From positions 1 through 64,000 of the forward strand of contig JADLFM010000050.1 in assembly GCA_020845495.1 (NCBI GenBank): 64,000 bases of DNA. The letters run 5' to 3'. Numbering within the stretch: position 1 is the stretch's first letter; every line of letters begins with the position of its first letter. Below, piece after piece: positions 19,315-26,818 of this stretch. The notes beneath the pieces were generated by a model. It ran no database searches. It was given only the letters and a program-made list of their open reading frames with translations, and was not told where the DNA came from. This stretch comes from Chloroflexota bacterium (GTDB taxonomy: Bacteria; Chloroflexota; UBA6077; JACCZL01). The translations under genes and the position numbers were made by a program.

Positions 19315-20634
19315 ATGTCCACCTTGCCGTTTGCCATCTGCCGCCCCGACTCCTCCTCGCGCGCCCGCCTCGGCCGCCTCGAGACGCCGCACGGGGTCAT
19401 GGATACGCCTGCGTTCATCCCCGTTGGGACGCAGGCGGCCGTCGCGAGCCTTCAGCCCCAGGAGGTCGCGGCGCTCGGCGGACAGGCGCTGCTCGTCAAC
19501 ACCTACCACCTGCTGCTCCGTCCTGGCCCCGATTCGATCGCGGGTCTGGGCGGCCTCCACGCCTTCATGCGCTGGCCAGGTCCGCTGTTCACCGACAGCG
19601 GTAGCTATCAGGTCTTCAGTCTTGGGCTCGACTCCACGCATGGTATCGAGACGATGGCCGGGGCGCTCCCCGACCGGGATCGGCGCGCGCATCGGCGGTC
19701 AGGCGGCGAGGCCGGGGCGCAGGCCGCCACACGGTCGGCCTCGCGGAGCGCGGCTCAGGTGGCGCAGGCCAGAGTGACGAAGGTCGACGACGGAGGCGTC
19801 ACGTTCCGCTCGCACATCGACGGTTCGACCCATCGCTTGACGCCCGAGTCCTCGATTGCGATCCAGGAAGCCTTCGGGGCGGACGTCATGCTGGCGTTCG
19901 ACGAACTGTCCCTACCACGACAGGACGGGGCGCAGGCAGCCCGAGCGCTTCGCCGTACCCACCGATGGGCCGAACGCTGCCTGGAGGCTCGTCGCTCCGA
20001 CCGAGCGCTGTACGGCGTCGTCCAGGGGGGCGCCTTTCGCGCGCTCCGAGCCGAGAGCGCCGCATTTGTCAGCGGTCTGCCGTTCGACGGGTTCGCCATC
20101 GGCGGTTCGCTTGGTACCACGAGGCGCGATCTGCGCAACGTCCTCGCCTGGACCGTCCCGGCCCTGCCCGACGAGCGCCCGCGCCACCTGCCCGGCATCG
20201 GCGAGCCGGACCTGCTCTTCGAGTGCGTCGCGGCCGGTATCGATACGTTCGCCAGCGTCGGGCCGACCCGACTGGCCCGACGCGGCATCCTGTACACGCC
20301 GGATGGCGCGCTTGCGGTCGACCAGGCGCGTTACCGCGAGGATGACGGGCCGATCTATCCCGGGTGCGCCTGCCCCACCTGTCGGACGTTCAGCCGGGCG
20401 TACCTGCGGCACCTGTTCGCCGCCGAGGAACTGCTGGCTGCCACCCTTGCGGCGACGCATAACCTGGCCTTCATCCTCAACCTGACGGCGAAGATCAGGG
20501 ACGCCCTTGCACGCGGCACGTTTCCTGAACTGCGTGCGTCGTTCCTGAGCCGTTATCGACCCGCCGGGCGACGCCGACCCGCTCCGTCAGCCCTCCCCCA
20601 GAGCGGCGAGGCCGTCGAGCAAGTCGTCCCGTAG
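19315..20634 (+). CDS. tRNA-guanine transglycosylase homologue lacking the catalytic nucleophile
   Basis: Homologue of bacterial Tgt, which exchanges G34 of GUN-anticodon tRNAs for preQ1. The fold markers are present: TDSGSYQVFSL (D94, general base position), FDEL (D196), GVVQGG, and the zinc site with C351, C353, C356 and a downstream His. The nucleophile motif, normally FDCV.PTR, reads FASVGPTR, so the Asp is Ala313 and the next Cys is Ser. An Arg/Ala/Ser-rich insertion of about 40 aa lies near residues 120-160, and the protein is 439 aa against the usual 370-390. Known parallel: eukaryotic QTRT2 is a non-catalytic Tgt subunit. Inference: the product may be non-catalytic or use altered chemistry. 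The start ATG follows a TATCAT hexamer by 12 nt. Confidence 0.85.
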   Translation: MSTLPFAICRPDSSSRARLGRLETPHGVMDTPAFIPVGTQAAVASLQPQEVAALGGQALLVNTYHLLLRPGPDSIAGLGGLHAFMRWPGPLFTDSGSYQVFSLGLDSTHGIETMAGALPDRDRRAHRRSGGEAGAQAATRSASRSAAQVAQARVTKVDDGGVTFRSHIDGSTHRLTPESSIAIQEAFGADVMLAFDELSLPRQDGAQAARALRRTHRWAERCLEARRSDRALYGVVQGGAFRALRAESAAFVSGLPFDGFAIGGSLGTTRRDLRNVLAWTVPALPDERPRHLPGIGEPDLLFECVAAGIDTFASVGPTRLARRGILYTPDGALAVDQARYREDDGPIYPGCACPTCRTFSRAYLRHLFAAEELLAATLAATHNLAFILNLTAKIRDALARGTFPELRASFLSRYRPAGRRRPAPSALPQSGEAVEQVVP

Positions 20635-20859
20635 GATACCGGCGAGGGCTGCTGCGCCGGTGCCGGGTAGCGCCTTCGAGAGCCGCCCAAGCTCATCCAG
20701 GAGTGCGAGCGGGTCCACGGCGCGCTCGGGCCCGAGCAGCGAGAAGAGGATCGGGTACGCCTCCGCACTGCCGACCTGTGCCGCCGCGTCCAGGAGGGCC
20801 GCGAACCGTTCGTCATCGAGCGTACCGACGCGAACTGTGCCAATCCGAAATGCCACCAC
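20587..20859 (-). CDS. Small acidic protein of unknown function
   Basis: A 90-aa product starting at one of two adjacent GTG codons. It is Leu/Ala/Asp/Glu-rich and probably helical (DDERFAALLDAAAQV, VDPLALLDELGRL). It resembles small HEAT-like or helper proteins in composition only; I recognise no family. Its last 48 nt overlap the 3' end of the convergent Tgt-like gene. The balanced, non-Arg-rich composition argues that it is real rather than a shadow frame. Confidence 0.45.
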   Translation of the reverse strand: MVAFRIGTVRVGTLDDERFAALLDAAAQVGSAEAYPILFSLLGPERAVDPLALLDELGRLSKALPGTGAAALAGILRDDLLDGLAALGEG

Positions 20860-20972
20860 GAACCATACCCTCCAGTGCCGGAGAACGGTACCCGAGCGGC
20901 GCGCAGTGGTGCAGACCGGGCGACCGAGCGGGTGTATTGCAACGCATGTCGTGGCCGGTTACGCTTGTCAAT

Positions 20973-21320
20973 ATGGAGAGGGTACGGATCTGGCGAGGGC
21001 GGGTGAGGGCAGACGCGGGTGAGGAGCACGAACGATTCGTGCGCTGGCTCCACTCGGATGAAGCCGCGCTTCAGTATCAGAAGTACCTGCTCTCGGGGTA
21101 CGCGCTGGCGCAGGCAGGTAACGATCTGACGATTTCGCTCGCGGCCGACGAGCCTCAGCCGATCGTCCGCTTCCTCCGGAATCCCCGGATGTGGCCGGAG
21201 TTCTGGGAATTCGTGGGCGCGGGGCCGGGCGACACCGAAGTACCGCCGGGCGCGCTGCGGATTCGCTGGCGCTACGGTGACGGCTTCGTGGATCCAGGCC
21301 CGGTCGATCTGCCGGAGTGA
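20973..21320 (+). CDS. Small protein of unknown function, alpha/beta
   Basis: A 115-aa protein with a mixed, globular-looking composition and several Trp/Tyr residues (RFVRWLHSDEAALQYQKY, NPRMWPEFWEF). The alternating strand/helix pattern loosely recalls dimeric ferredoxin-like ABM folds, but I cannot assign it. ATG 20973 is chosen; another ATG nine codons upstream (20946) is possible, and neither has a clear ribosome-binding site. Confidence 0.6.
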   Translation: MERVRIWRGRVRADAGEEHERFVRWLHSDEAALQYQKYLLSGYALAQAGNDLTISLAADEPQPIVRFLRNPRMWPEFWEFVGAGPGDTEVPPGALRIRWRYGDGFVDPGPVDLPE

Positions 21321-21432
21321 GTCGGCTGCACTGGTGGTACTCCCGGCGCCGATCTGACGCGCGCGGCGGACACCGCGATCCGCTTCGGCGAGCACGCTCC
21401 ATGAAACGCACCCTGGCGAGGAGGAACAGACC

Positions 21433-22203
21433 GTGGATCTTGGTCTGAAGGGGAAGGCCGCCGTTGTGACCGGTGGGAGTCGAGGGATCGGCCGGTCGAT
21501 TGCGCTGGCGCTGGCATCTGAGGGCTGTCGGCTGGCGATCTGCGCGCGTGGACGCGAGCGTCTGGAGGAGACGGCCCGTGAGATCGAGGCGGCCGGAGCG
21601 GAGGTGCTGGCTGAGCCCGTCGACGTGACCGATCCGGCCGCGCTGGAGCGGTTCATCACGTCGGTCGGCGAGCGTTTTGGTCGGATCGACGTCCTGGTCA
21701 ACAATGCCGGCGGCGGTGGCAAGGAATCGTTCGTCGAGACGACGGACGCCGATTGGGATAGCGTGCTCGACCTGACACTCTGGCCGGCGATCCGGGCGAG
21801 TCGGCTGGTGGTGCCGCTGATGGAGCGTCAGGGTGGCGGCGCGATCGTGATGATCTCGTCGATCTACGGGCGTGAATGGGGCGGGCGGCCAGCCTACAAC
21901 GTCGTGAAGGCTGCTGAAAATGCGCTCTCGAAGACGATGGCCCGCCAGCTTGCGCCGAAGGGCATCCGCGTCAACGCCGTCGCCCCCGGCTCGATCGTCT
22001 TCCCCGGCGGCTCGTGGGAACGGCGGATCAAGGAGCAGCCGGACCAGATGGCCGAGTTCGTGAAGCACGAGCTGCCGCTCGGCCGCTTCGGCTACCCCCA
22101 GGAGGTCGCGAACGTCGTCGTCTTCCTGGCCTCGGACGCCGCGAGCCTCGTGCTCGGCGCCTGCATCAACGTCGACGGCGGCCAGTCACGGTCCCTGATC
22201 TGA
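21433..22203 (+). CDS. Short-chain dehydrogenase/reductase (FabG-like)
   Basis: Classical SDR of 256 aa using NAD(P)(H). The cofactor loop TGGSRGIG is at residues 13-20, the NNAG motif at 90-93, and the catalytic Ser143, Tyr155 and Lys159 are present. The C-terminal GGACINVDGGQS-type ending (here LGACINVDGG) is typical of 3-oxoacyl-ACP reductase-like members. It starts at GTG 21433, with GGAGGAA just upstream. The substrate is not evident; no fatty-acid or polyketide genes are adjacent. Confidence 0.92.
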   Translation: MDLGLKGKAAVVTGGSRGIGRSIALALASEGCRLAICARGRERLEETAREIEAAGAEVLAEPVDVTDPAALERFITSVGERFGRIDVLVNNAGGGGKESFVETTDADWDSVLDLTLWPAIRASRLVVPLMERQGGGAIVMISSIYGREWGGRPAYNVVKAAENALSKTMARQLAPKGIRVNAVAPGSIVFPGGSWERRIKEQPDQMAEFVKHELPLGRFGYPQEVANVVVFLASDAASLVLGACINVDGGQSRSLI

Positions 22204-22295
22204 GGCGAGCTTTCGGGTACCAACGGTCAGGAGGAGAGGTCTGGGAGCCGGTCATCTTCCGGTCACTGATGGCCGACGACTCGCTCCCCCTCGCC

Positions 22296-23540
22296 CTACT
22301 GCGAGCGCCGGGTGCTCGGCTCAGGTTCCCACCGTTCGACGTAGCCGCCGCGCTTGAGCGCCCGCAGCGTCTCGACGTGTGCCCAGAAGTACGGGACGTT
22401 CGTCGGGACCACGTCGAGGCCGCGCGCTTCGCGCTCCAGGTAGTCGAGCTCCTGGCGCATCGCTCGGGTGTCGGCCGTGACGAGGCGGCCGTTTGTCCCG
22501 TTGGCGTTGAGGGTGGCGAGACGGTCACGTAGCTCTGGGGCGTACCGCCGAATCGAGGCGGCGGGCAGCACCTGCTCGGGCATTTCCCCCTCGACCGCGT
22601 TATCGAACAGCCAGCGCATGATCGCTTCGGCCCGATCCTGATTACCGATCGCGTAGTGATACTGCGCCATCCAGGCGGTGAAGTGTGGCCAGGGACCGGG
22701 GATAGCATGCCGCTCGGCGGGCGAGAAGGGTAGGTAGCGAACGTACCCGCCCATCTCGACGTTCCAGAGCGCTCGCTCGATCACTTCGGCTGAGTTCAGG
22801 ACCGCCCGCTCGGTCGACGACCAGAGGCTGAAGTAGAACGGCGCCATCAAGGTGACGTCGGGGCGGGGGTCCGGGTAGCCGTCCGGGTCGAGGCGGCGCA
22901 GGAAGCGGTTATCCTGGACCATTAGCAGCCCGATTGCGCGGCGGATCATCAGCGCCAGCCGCCGGAACCGCTCGCCGCCGTAGACCCGGTGGCAGAGGGC
23001 GAAGGCGGCGGCGTGGGCGCAGTTGTTCCAGATCTCGTACCCGGTGCTGACCTCGGACTCATGAATCGAGGTGACTGTCTCGACCAGATAGAGGTATGAA
23101 TTGAGGGTGCGCTCGACGGTGTACGCGGTCGCGCGCTCGATCGGCTCGCGGGCCACTTCGATCAGCGTGTCGTCGTTGGCGGCCTTCACGTAGGTCAGAA
23201 GCGCCCAGACCGCCAGTGCCGTCGCATCCTGCTGGGAGACGACGGCTGCCGGCCGTCCTTCGGCGTCGTAGCGCTGCGCCCACGAACCATCCTGGGCCTG
23301 CACGCGCAGGAGAAAGCGGCAGAGATCGCGCGCGGCGTCGAGCGCGTCGAGTTCGCAGAACGCAGCCACCGTGATCGCGAGATCGCGCGTGTAGACGTAC
23401 GGGTATTTCCCAGTTGGGGGGGTGGCATATACCGCCCGACCGCGCGGGGACGCGACCGACGCGCGCCGGAACACATCGCGGGTCACCGTGAGGAACCGGT
23501 CTAACTCGCCCTGCGCAATTGTCGTCGCCTTTGCGCTCAC
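22296..23540 (-). CDS. GH15-like (alpha/alpha six-barrel) glycosidase
   Basis: A 414-aa protein resembling glucoamylase-type GH15 domains: repeated helical hairpins with Trp/Tyr-rich loops, an early PYVYTRDLAI block comparable to the YxWxRD signature of GH15, and a late GPWPHFTAWMAQYHYA block. It has no signal peptide, so it probably acts on internal oligosaccharides such as glycogen or trehalose-like sugars. The start is GTG 23540, behind GGGAGGT. A TACACT hexamer lies 21 nt upstream of it. Catalytic acids could not be pinned down by eye. Confidence 0.7.
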   Translation of the reverse strand: MSAKATTIAQGELDRFLTVTRDVFRRASVASPRGRAVYATPPTGKYPYVYTRDLAITVAAFCELDALDAARDLCRFLLRVQAQDGSWAQRYDAEGRPAAVVSQQDATALAVWALLTYVKAANDDTLIEVAREPIERATAYTVERTLNSYLYLVETVTSIHESEVSTGYEIWNNCAHAAAFALCHRVYGGERFRRLALMIRRAIGLLMVQDNRFLRRLDPDGYPDPRPDVTLMAPFYFSLWSSTERAVLNSAEVIERALWNVEMGGYVRYLPFSPAERHAIPGPWPHFTAWMAQYHYAIGNQDRAEAIMRWLFDNAVEGEMPEQVLPAASIRRYAPELRDRLATLNANGTNGRLVTADTRAMRQELDYLEREARGLDVVPTNVPYFWAHVETLRALKRGGYVERWEPEPSTRRSQ

Positions 23541-23785
23541 GCCCACCTCCCGCTCCGTTTCAGTGTAGCCGACGCCCGGCCGCCGATGCCCGGCACTCGA
23601 TACGGCGATCCGTGTCAAGGAGCCGGCGTCGGATGCGTAGCGAGCGCTACCCGTCCGCCCATACTCGCTGAGTCGCAGCATCCAGTCTTGATGCACCGGT
23701 CGTGCGTACAAGACGTGTACCACCAGTATCGCCGCGTGCCCGTGCGCCAGGCGGCTCTGTGGCTCCAGGGCAATCGCATGTTTAC

Positions 23786-24133
23786 TCAGGCGCTCAAATC
23801 CGCAAGGAGTGAGCGGAGATAGCGGTCAGTGAGGGCGGCGCGGAGGCGTTTGGCGGACACACGACCTCTGGTCGAGCGGTCTTGTCTGAGCACGTTGAGG
23901 GTGAGGTGGCGGAGGAGCGCGAAGTTTTCGGGAGCGTGGCCGACCCTGTGGCCGACCCTGTGGCTGACCCTGACGCGGCAGGCATCCTCGTGGACGGTGA
24001 CGGCGAGCACCCAATGGAGGCGATGCTCGATGCCCCACTGACTCCGGATGGCGGTGCTGAGCGCTGTGGCATCGGCCGGGAGGCTGGAGAGAGAGTGACG
24101 GGCCTCGGCCGACTGCCGCCAACCACAGATCAC
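23786..24133 (-). pseudogene. ISAs1-family transposase, C-terminal fragment
   Basis: About 115 codons match the end of ISAs1/H-repeat transposases: SSLPADATALSTAIRSQWG, EHRLHWVLAVTVHEDACRVR and HAPENFALLRHLTLNVLR are characteristic. The catalytic DDE residues upstream are missing, so the product cannot be an active transposase. A 12-bp in-frame repeat expands the RVGH segment just before HAPENF. Confidence 0.85.
23936..23971. repeat. 12-bp tandem repeat, three units
   Basis: GTGGCCGACCCT occurs twice and GTGGCTGACCCT once, head to tail, inside the transposase remnant. On the coding strand each unit encodes RVGH (the outer copy RVSH), so the reading frame is kept. Confidence 0.9.
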
Positions 24134-24193
24134 ACACTCGTAAAGGAACTGTCAAGATCAACATGCGATAGCCCTGTCGTGACTCCCGAGCGC

Positions 24194-24222
24194 TGGACGC
24201 TCGGGGATCGGTGTGCTATAGT
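24194..24222 (+). promoter_or_regulatory. Promoter of tRNA-Asp
   Basis: A -35 TGGACG (24194-24199) and -10 TATAGT (24217-24222) with 17-bp spacing lie 11 nt before the mature tRNA. An inverted repeat, CCCGAGCG / CGCTCGGG (24185-24192 and 24198-24205), overlaps the -35. Confidence 0.6.
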
Positions 24223-24233
24223 CCCTGAGCGCT

Positions 24234-24310
24234 GGGCTCGTGGTGTAGTGGCCTAACATGCGGCCCTGTCAAGGCCGAGACCGGGGGTTCGAATCCCCTC
24301 GAGCCCGCCA
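24234..24310 (+). tRNA. tRNA-Asp (anticodon GTC)
   Basis: A full cloverleaf can be drawn: acceptor GGGCTCG/CGAGCCC, D-arm with GTGT/ACAT, a perfect 5-bp anticodon stem CGGCC/GGCCG around CTGTCAA, and a T-arm with loop TTCGAAT. The anticodon GTC reads Asp codons. The discriminator is G and CCA is encoded (24308-24310). Confidence 0.97.
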
Positions 24311-24332
24311 CAGCGTTTCCCAGACTGGACGA

Positions 24333-24365
24333 CGCCGACCCACTCTTTTGGGGGTCGGCGTTTTT
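24333..24365 (+). terminator. Rho-independent terminator after tRNA-Asp
   Basis: Nine-bp arms CGCCGACCC and GGGTCGGCG are followed directly by TTTTT at 24361-24365. It is the clearest intrinsic terminator in the window. Confidence 0.9.
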
Positions 24366-24531
24366 GATGCCGCGAGTACGGGCCAGTTCGAGCCTCCGCG
24401 TGCGGCACTCGACTACGATGCTCCACCTGAGGGCGGCACCCGGCTACGACCGCTCGCTGCTCCCCCAGTAGCCTTCGCGATTCCGAATGGATCGCCGCTC
24501 CACCGAGCGGTCATCCGGAGTATCCTGCGGC

Positions 24532-25833
24532 ATGTCTTCCTCTGTTCCCGGCCGGGCTCGAGGGGCCGGGCTGGTCGCCGCTGCCTCGCCGCGTCTGTTT
24601 TACGGCTGGATCGTCGTCGGAGTCTGCTTCGCCGCTCAGATGGTGACCAGTCTCGCCATGCAGGGGCTGTCGACGTACGTCGGGCCGCTGCAAGCTGAGT
24701 TCGGCTGGAGCGCGGGTGCGACGGCCGCCGGCCGCTCCATCCAACAGTCGGACACGTTTCTTGGGCCAGTCAACGGCTGGCTCGTGGACAAGTTCGGACC
24801 GCGCCGCCTGATGTTCGTCGGCGCGGTCCTCTTCGCATTCTCGTTCGCACTCTTCGGCGTCGCCAATTCCCTGTGGACCTACTACGTCGCCTGCCTGCTG
24901 ATGGCGCTAGCAAACAGCCTGCTAGGGCTGCTCGTGGTGAGCTACAGCCTGAACCGCTGGTTCCGCCGGAAGCGGACTTTCGCGATGGGTCTGGCGGTCG
25001 CCGGATTCGGCGTGGGCGGCGCTGCCTTCATCCCGGCCCTGGTCTGGGCACAGGCGGAGTACGGCTGGCGGGTTGCGGCCCTGGGGAGCGCGCTCGGGAT
25101 CTTGCTGCTCGTTGTGCCCGTCATGTTGCTGATGCGGGATGCGCCCGAAGCCTACGGGCTGCTACGCGATGGCGACGTCGCGGGCCGGACCGACCCCACC
25201 GCTGGCGGGTCCACGCGCGGGGGCGGGCTGGTGGACTACACGCTGCGCCAGGCAGTCAGGACGCGGACGTTCTGGTGCATCACACTGGGGTCGACGTTCG
25301 TGATGCTGGTCCAGTCGGCGCTCAGCATTCACCAGTTCCCTCATCTGGAGCGAGCGCTTGACCGAGAGACGGTCGCCTTCGTGGTCGCCGCGATGAACGT
25401 CGTCAATATCGGCGGTCGGCTGGTTGGCGGAGTGCTCGGCGATCGGGTGCCAAAGCACACCTTGCTTGGTGTGGTGCTTGTCGGCGCCACGGCAGGTGTG
25501 GCGCTTGTGGCCCTGGCGACCTCGCTCTGGCTGCTTCTTCTGTATGCGACCTTCTTCGGCTTCGCCTGGGGGGTGCGTGCGGCGGTGCTCAACTCACTGC
25601 TCGGCGAGTACTTTGGCCGAGTGGCGTACGGTCGGATCGTGGGACTGACCCAGACGCTTGCGTCGCCGGGCGCGTTTGCCGCCCCGATTGCGATCGGGAT
25701 GATCGCCGACGTCACGGGCAGCTACGAGACGCCATTCCTGGCGCTGACCGTCGCGTCGGCCCTCAGCGCCGTGTTGTTCCTGGCAGCTACACCCCCGAGC
25801 ACCACGCGGCAGCCTGCCCACGCTGAGGGGTAG
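24532..25833 (+). CDS. MFS transporter, oxalate/formate antiporter-like
   Basis: Major facilitator with about 12 spans and 433 aa. The loop 2-3 signature appears as GWLVDKFGPRRL and the corresponding second-half motif as GGVLGDRVPKH. The overall layout (FYGWIVVGVCF start, long WFRRKRTFAMGLAVAG segment after TM4) is that of the OFA/monocarboxylate group, so a small organic anion is a likely substrate. ATG 24532 is chosen because GGAG lies 11 nt upstream. An ATG 15 codons earlier adds a non-conserved stretch. It is convergent with korB. Confidence 0.85.
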   Translation: MSSSVPGRARGAGLVAAASPRLFYGWIVVGVCFAAQMVTSLAMQGLSTYVGPLQAEFGWSAGATAAGRSIQQSDTFLGPVNGWLVDKFGPRRLMFVGAVLFAFSFALFGVANSLWTYYVACLLMALANSLLGLLVVSYSLNRWFRRKRTFAMGLAVAGFGVGGAAFIPALVWAQAEYGWRVAALGSALGILLLVVPVMLLMRDAPEAYGLLRDGDVAGRTDPTAGGSTRGGGLVDYTLRQAVRTRTFWCITLGSTFVMLVQSALSIHQFPHLERALDRETVAFVVAAMNVVNIGGRLVGGVLGDRVPKHTLLGVVLVGATAGVALVALATSLWLLLLYATFFGFAWGVRAAVLNSLLGEYFGRVAYGRIVGLTQTLASPGAFAAPIAIGMIADVTGSYETPFLALTVASALSAVLFLAATPPSTTRQPAHAEG

Positions 25834-25868
25834 CCGGGCAAGAAGCCGAGGGCAGCGCCCCCGGCTAC
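25830..25868. terminator. Weak stem-loop between convergent genes
   Basis: GTAGCCGGG (25830-25838) and CCCGGCTAC (25860-25868) can pair around a 21-nt loop, immediately after the MFS gene and before the end of korB. It has no T-tract, so termination efficiency is uncertain. Confidence 0.35.
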
Positions 25869-25891
25869 ATCAGTCCCGACGCGGGTGAGGA

Positions 25892-26818
25892 TCAGGCGTA
25901 GCGCGCGAAGAGGTCCGCCATCAACTTCGGCGTGTCGGCTTCGGTACCGGCCTTCTGGGCTTTCAGGTGATCCTCGAAGCTCTCGCCCTCCTGGCTGTAG
26001 AGCACACCCAGGTAGAACGGATCGATCGAGCTTGCGTATTCGATCGCCGCGTGCATGTTGCTCGGATCGTGGTCGCCCGGTAGGTCAGCCACCTCTTCGC
26101 GGTATGCCTTGAACGTGTTGACCTTGTTGAAGGTGGGGCAGGGGCTAAAGGTGTCGATCACCGCGAAGCCGTTGTGGTTGATCCCTTGGACGATCAGGTC
26201 GGCGAGATCTTTCGGCTTGCCGGAGAAGCCGCGCGCCACGAACGTTGCACCGCTGGCGATGGCCAGCACCAGTGGGTTGATCGGGCGGTCTGGCGTGCCC
26301 TTCGGAGTGGTCTTGGTGACGAACCCGACCTGACTCGTCGGCGAGGTCTGCCCCTTCGTCAGCCCATAGATGTTGTTGTCCATGATGACGTAGCAGATGT
26401 CGAGGTTCCGGCGCGCGGCGTGGATGAAGTGGCCGCCGCCGATGGCAAAGGCATCGCCGTCGCCGCCCATCGCCAGCACCTTCAGGTCCGGGTTTGCGAC
26501 CTTGACACCCGTGGCGATCGGCATCGCGCGGCCGTGAACGCCGTGGAAGCCGTAGCTGGCGACGAAGAAGGGCAGCCGACTCGAGCAGCCGATACCCGAG
26601 ATGATGACGATGTCTTTGGTGCCGAAGCCCTTGGCCCGCATGGCATTGTAGAGGCCATTCAGTACCCCGAAGTCACCGCAGCCAGGGCACCAGGTTGGCT
26701 TCTCATCGCTCTTGTACATGTCGAGAGGCAGCAACGCGGGGCCAGCCTCGCCGGCGGTCCTGGCCGGGCCGACGCCGGTCGCGGTCGCGCCGCGCGCGCC
26801 GATATTGTTAGCGGGCAT
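25892..26818 (-). CDS. korB: 2-oxoacid:ferredoxin oxidoreductase, beta subunit
   Basis: Thiamine-diphosphate-binding subunit of a 2-oxoglutarate (or related 2-oxoacid):ferredoxin oxidoreductase, which makes acyl-CoA, CO2 and reduced ferredoxin. The WCPGCG motif is at residues 43-48, and the TPP/Mg block runs from GGDGDAFAIGGGH to MDNNIYGLTKGQ. At 308 aa it has the usual size. ATG 26818 is chosen, with AAGGAG about 10 nt upstream. It overlaps the korA stop by 11 nt. The substrate (2-oxoglutarate or pyruvate) is assigned by overall KorAB layout only. Confidence 0.9.
   Translation of the reverse strand: MPANNIGARGATATGVGPARTAGEAGPALLPLDMYKSDEKPTWCPGCGDFGVLNGLYNAMRAKGFGTKDIVIISGIGCSSRLPFFVASYGFHGVHGRAMPIATGVKVANPDLKVLAMGGDGDAFAIGGGHFIHAARRNLDICYVIMDNNIYGLTKGQTSPTSQVGFVTKTTPKGTPDRPINPLVLAIASGATFVARGFSGKPKDLADLIVQGINHNGFAVIDTFSPCPTFNKVNTFKAYREEVADLPGDHDPSNMHAAIEYASSIDPFYLGVLYSQEGESFEDHLKAQKAGTEADTPKLMADLFARYA

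Larger units (their letters stand above)
23766..24176 (-). mobile_element. Internally deleted ISAs1-type insertion sequence, 411 bp
   Basis: The element is bounded by 17-bp terminal inverted repeats: CAGGGCAATCGCATGTT at 23766-23782 and the complement of CAGGGCTATCGCATGTT at 24160-24176, differing at one position. Between them lies only the C-terminal part of an ISAs1-family transposase. A full element is about 1.2-1.4 kb, so most of the transposase gene has been lost by internal deletion. No target-site duplication is evident in the flanks (tgtggctc and tcgtgact). It sits 57 bp upstream of tRNA-Asp. Confidence 0.8.
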
